Source of the DNA: Moniliophthora roreri
Lineage: Eukaryota > Basidiomycota > Agaricomycetes > Agaricales > Marasmiaceae
Assembly (NCBI GenBank): GCA_001466705.2
Contig: LATX02000057.1
Location: forward strand, 558,001 to 622,000
DNA length: 64,000 nucleotides
Reading direction: 5' to 3'
Shown here: positions 60,791-64,000 of the stretch, one piece after another
Layout: every line of letters starts with the position of its first letter
Position numbering within the stretch: the stretch's first letter is position 1
Notes under the pieces: generated by a model
What the model was told of the DNA's origin: nothing
Databases searched by the model: none
The model's input: the letters and a program-made list of their open reading frames with translations, nothing else
Position numbers and translations under genes: made by a program

Positions 60791-62364
60791 ATGCAAGTGA
60801 CGAGGTTGGTAAGGGACCTCAACGCTGCTGCAGGTGCGCAACTAGTCATTTTCATAAATTCCGACTGACATCTTGCAGGCGCTGCTCTGGTTTTTCTTGT
60901 CTGGTAGTGGACCGCCCCAACTCGCTTTAGACACTCCTCGCTCAAACACTTTTCCTTTTATGCATGCAGGGACATCTTGATAACTCTGGACGAAGAGATA
61001 GAATACATCTGGTCGTGAGTTTTACGTATCTTTGCATGTATTCTAGCCAGAAAATATTGATTTGTTTGAAATGTAGAAAGCCCTGGACTTCATGGATCAA
61101 GTGGTCGTTTCTTTTTGCAAGATATTTTTCCCTGTTCACACAGATGTGCGTCAATCGATCTTGTTTCCTTTCTTTCACCTCGAAGGAAGCTAATTTATGC
61201 GTTTGGCTCTAGCTGCAATAGGACGATTGAGTGGATGGTTATTTACTCGGTGTCTTTGTATGGCCCGTCAATACGAATATGGTTTGGAACGCAAGTAATG
61301 TTGGCATTTTTGATAATGACAGGGGCTGAAGTGGTGATGATGGCGCGGGGTACGTTCAAGTGGAATTACGTCGTTTCCCTACTAAGTTTTCAAAACAGTC
61401 TATGCTTTGTACAACAAAAGTAGATGGATAGCTTATGGCTTTGTAACTCTGCTGGTCCTCGAGTGCACAGCAGTCATCACTGGGATTGTCATGATGTTCC
61501 CCACCGCGGAAACCTTTGGAGAAGAAGATATCATAAAACATAGTGTGTTCAATCTGAAGCCTGCCGACCTCACGCACTAATGATAGCGTTATGCCCAGCG
61601 TCGAGATCTCTGGCATACTTCTGGCGCGTTCTTTATTTCCATGTCAGCAGTGCCACATGCTGAATCTTGCCCAGCACTTCTACCATGATCTCCCAAATCA
61701 TCATCCTTGCGTTATCAGTAACACGGTATGTTCGAGGAAGATGGAACGGGGTGCGGATTGTACAGCTCATGCTTCGCGATGGAACAATTGCTTTCTGCGC
61801 ATTAATTGGTCCGCCCGTAGCCCTCTCCACTTCCGGAAATGTACTTATCAAGTTACTGCAGCCGCAACAACTTGTCTACTCATTTACGTCGTTCTAGACC
61901 TGCCATACGCTGGTACATGCTACGCGTCAGTGTCTAGTATGACCCAGGTTCGATCTACTGATTCAAGCAAGGTGTTTATAGTTGGTTAATCTCGTTCATT
62001 TCCTCATGTGTATGACTTTGCCCTTTCTGACCCTACCCGAGGAAGCTAACTTGCATTATTTGCACAGCAATGTCGTCTTATCCTCAACATGCTTAAGCTT
62101 CCGGCTCTAGAAACCGGCTGGACGACCTCCGGCACCGATCCCGAACTCACGACTGTATTGACTGCGCATGACCGTTATTATGAAGCGACACAGTACGTTG
62201 TCCAGCGGCCCCTTATTTCTCATGTCCTCGGCCGAGCTGATCCTTCCCAGGCAAAGACAATTGACAGTTTTCTCACAAACATGATTTCTACCCAGACTGA
62301 CGTTATACCAACCAATGGAGAGGAACTTTCAGAGGCCGCAGCACAATGTATTTTTACAGCATAG
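60791..62364 (+). CDS. DUF6533 seven-helix membrane protein
   Basis: Eleven exons (60791-60833, 60879-60903, 60970-61014, 61077-61145, 61213-61349, 61399-61542, 61587-61599, 61675-61808, 61853-61912, 61972-62009, 62068-62364) give 334 residues with all phases in register. The N-terminal DUF6533 signature is VWDILITLDEEIEYIW followed by KPWTSWIKWSFLFARYFSLF. Other family landmarks are MTGAEVVMMARVYALYNKS, LALSVTRYVRGRWNGVRIVQ, LMLRDGTIAFCALI and QCRLILNML, which closes the helical part. This family is strongly expanded in Agaricomycetes and its topology is receptor-like; its function is not known. The seventh exon is 13 nt with a weak donor. The tail of about 90 residues is hydrophilic. The start is the ATG at 60791; the next upstream frame has no family resemblance. 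Confidence 0.85.
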
Positions 62365-62387
62365 CATGCATAGTATTATTTACTATT

Positions 62388-62603
62388 CTACACACTACCT
62401 GTAGTTTCGACATACATTCGAATAGTCTGAATCCACTTGAGACGTGTACCACTGGGTTCTACAAGATCTGCATTGTCGCTTTCAAAGGTAGCACTAGCAT
62501 TGACACCGCTGCTTAACTCGTGAGTCAGAGGGGTGGGTACCGTGGTGCATGCCTGACGTTTGGGTAGAAGACCGAGGATCAACAGAGGGACGAATTTGAG
62601 CAT
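62388..62603 (-). CDS. doubtful small secreted protein
   Basis: A single-exon frame of 71 residues starting MLKFVPLLILGLLPKRQACT, which looks like a short signal peptide, followed by a Thr/Ser-rich stretch with one cysteine. No family match comes to mind. It is just 23 bp beyond the DUF6533 stop on the opposite strand, so it could also be a chance frame in the 3' region. I list it only because of the signal-like start. Confidence 0.25.
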   Translation of the reverse strand: MLKFVPLLILGLLPKRQACTTVPTPLTHELSSGVNASATFESDNADLVEPSGTRLKWIQTIRMYVETTGSV

Positions 62604-63091
62604 TAGTGAGTGGATACGATCGATGCGTGAGTACAAAATGCTTGGTCTATAGTAAAGAATATAATAGCCGTGTGAGCCTACAACACTAATAGAGTCATAG
62701 TCTTGTACTGCAATACCTGGACTCGGTACGTTATGTTTTCCGTGGTACTACATGAAAAATGTCAACAGGGAAGGACCAGGGAGAAGGGCTGTTTTTAGGG
62801 TAATATCAACACCATATGCTACAAGTTTGCAGAGGTTCTATATGTCTCTGTAATTAAGTGATACAAGCTTGAAGGTGAGGACCTCATTCTTCACCCGTCT
62901 GGATCTGATTCCGTCAAGCCATCATGCCGTCGTTTATAACATCAAAACCAAACACCAGTAAAAAGGAAAGTCTTCAAGGGTCAACGTTCAGCCGACAAGC
63001 CCTCAATTAAGGATGAATCGGCAGTAACGGCACCTGAAAGGCTTTTAACTTGAGAATTCACTGTAACTTGGTGCAAGAGTTGGCTCACCTC
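62604..63091. other. intergenic, no gene recognised
   Basis: About 490 bp between the doubtful small ORF and the SDHAF4 stop. No open frame, repeat or RNA signature was seen. Confidence 0.4.
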
Positions 63092-63469
63092 CTAAAAATC
63101 CGACACCCTTCCTTTAAAACTCCAGTCTCCTTCCTCACCCCATTTACCGACAGGTTCTTGCTTTGGTCCACCCTGTTCGCCAGTTATCGGGTTGATGTCA
63201 CCCTCAAAGGCTGGCTTCAACGGTTTACGAGCATCAGGATGGATTGATAAATCTGCTTCGTAAGCTTGAGCTGTGCCTAGTGGTGATTTGGCGAGTGGAG
63301 TTTGGACTGCGCGTTGGAGCTCTTCGAATTCGAGTTGCTGTTCTCTTGGAAGAGGAGGAGGGGAGGGACGATTCCAGCCCGCAGGATAAGAACTATATGA
63401 TATGCGAAGGGGATTCAGAAATCTCCGGGGCTGAAGAGAAAGTCTGGACAACATGATGGTCAAGGACAT
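63092..63469 (-). CDS. SDH8: succinate dehydrogenase assembly factor 4 (Sdh8/SDHAF4)
   Basis: Mitochondrial matrix chaperone that binds the flavinated Sdh1 subunit and promotes complex II assembly. Single exon, 125 residues. The N-terminus is Arg/Ser/Leu-rich without acidic residues (MLSRLSLQPRRFLNPLRISY), a typical presequence. The C-terminal SDHAF4 signature is complete: NPITGEQGGPKQEP, then GDWSFKGRVSDF at the very end. The middle is Pro/Glu-rich, as in other members. Starts at 63469 or 63454 are both in frame; I chose the first. The gene is divergent from the one starting at 63858. Confidence 0.95.
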   Translation of the reverse strand: MSLTIMLSRLSLQPRRFLNPLRISYSSYPAGWNRPSPPPLPREQQLEFEELQRAVQTPLAKSPLGTAQAYEADLSIHPDARKPLKPAFEGDINPITGEQGGPKQEPVGKWGEEGDWSFKGRVSDF

Positions 63470-63857
63470 GCACGTGAGGGAACATGTCGCCCGGCGGGAA
63501 CGTACTCAGGAACCTCAGGCGGAGCGTGACGCAATCAAACGAAGAAGATTTCAGTCACATTCCGCGCCGATCATCGTTGGAAAAAGACAGTGGTTGAGGT
63601 TTGGCTCGAGGAATACCGTATAACATTGCACATGCATACATACATACTGTAACTTTGCAGTCTTTTGAGGGAATTTGTTCCCAATTGTCGGACACCCAAT
63701 TTCAATTTTCCGGGCTGTCGATCAAAACTCGCATGTGACAGGAAACAGGATTATTACTAGTCTTCTCCTTCAAGTTTCACCTCATCCCTCTTGTCCGACC
63801 ACTTCAGTGGATTACCTTCACATTTGCAACTTATTACGACTTTCCTCTCTTTCATCA
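63470..63857. promoter_or_regulatory. divergent intergenic region, SDHAF4 / right-edge gene
   Basis: A 388-bp gap between two divergent start codons. The last 100 bp before 63858 is strongly pyrimidine-rich on the plus strand (CTTCTCCTTC, TTTCCTCTCTTTC), a common fungal promoter-leader composition. No other feature stands out. Confidence 0.4.
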
Positions 63858-64000
63858 ATGCAAGCAGGCCCACGTTCTTACTATCCAGATTCTAATTCGT
63901 CGGCCGATCTGTTCACTCGCAATGCCTCCCCTTCCTCAACGTCTCAATTGAAGGGGTACACCTCCGATCACTATAGCAGAGGTTCTGCTCAGAAGAAGCG
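63858..64000 (+). CDS. 5' end of an unidentified gene (partial)
   Basis: Starting at the ATG at 63858, the frame stays open for 47 codons to the window edge. The peptide is Ser/Asn/Tyr-rich (PRSYYPDSNSSADLFTRNAS) and low in hydrophobic residues, like the disordered cytosolic leaders of many fungal membrane or cell-wall-synthesis proteins. I cannot name it from this part. The start codon sits after a long pyrimidine-rich leader, which supports it being real. Confidence 0.5.
   Translation, partial: MQAGPRSYYPDSNSSADLFTRNASPSSTSQLKGYTSDHYSRGSAQKK

Noticed and set aside
592..63469. A biosynthetic or defence gene cluster
   Set aside because: The genes belong to unrelated housekeeping pathways on both strands, and PAL and the paraoxonase-like genes have no pathway partners next to them.
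1..64000. Search for CRISPR arrays, transposons, terminal repeats and tRNA genes
   Set aside because: No regularly spaced repeats, transposase or reverse transcriptase motifs, or tRNA T-loop signatures were noticed by reading; a computed scan would be more sensitive.

Overview
The window is nuclear DNA of a filamentous basidiomycete, most likely a mushroom-forming Agaricomycete. The evidence is dense, intron-rich protein genes with introns of about 50-70 nt and visible branch sites, a DUF6533 seven-helix receptor-like protein of the type expanded in Agaricomycetes, a fungal phenylalanine ammonia-lyase, and gene content typical of basidiomycetes. I saw no prophage, transposon, CRISPR array, rRNA or tRNA. 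Gene models were built by hand from reading frame, homology to known families and GT/GC-AG splice sites. Where exons are listed, their phases add up to an intact reading frame.

Layout, left to right (strand): ILV1 threonine dehydratase (-); Cti6-like PHD-finger protein (+); VPS8 of the CORVET tether (+); AIF-like FAD oxidoreductase (-); Prm10/ThrE-type membrane protein (-); COG2 Golgi tether (-); two tandem paraoxonase-like genes (+); SSL1, the p44 subunit of TFIIH (-); NIPA-like Mg2+ transporter (-); phenylalanine ammonia-lyase (+); RAD10/ERCC1 nuclease subunit (-); CLC chloride transporter (-); NSA2 ribosome-assembly factor (+); SMD3 spliceosomal Sm protein (+); class II histone deacetylase HDA1 (+); GLTSCR1-domain protein (-); YIP1 (+); the 10.8-kb CSF1 bridge-like lipid-transfer protein gene (-); Dsc4-like DUF1746 protein (+); twin-CX9C protein resembling NDUFAF8 (-); four-helix membrane protein of unknown function (+); DUF6533 protein (+); a doubtful small secreted ORF (-); SDHAF4/Sdh8 (-); and the first codons of a gene that runs off the right edge (+).

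The genes do not form a metabolic cluster. Most are conserved housekeeping genes arranged as compact divergent pairs sharing 85-220 bp promoters and convergent pairs whose stop codons are only 33-120 bp apart. Themes that recur by content are membrane traffic (VPS8, COG2, YIP1, CSF1), chromatin and transcription (Cti6-like, HDA1, GLTSCR1-like, SSL1), and mitochondrial complex assembly (NDUFAF8-like, SDHAF4).

The most notable signal is unusual splicing. Four genes need microexons of 6, 11, 13 and 14 nt to keep their reading frames; the 14-nt one encodes the catalytic Asp-Val-His-His of HDA1. Two introns use GC donors. NSA2 has a coding exon that is just its ATG. One YIP1 intron has a length divisible by three and no stop codon. 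The tandem paraoxonase-like pair has also diverged at a position aligning with a second-shell active-site residue.
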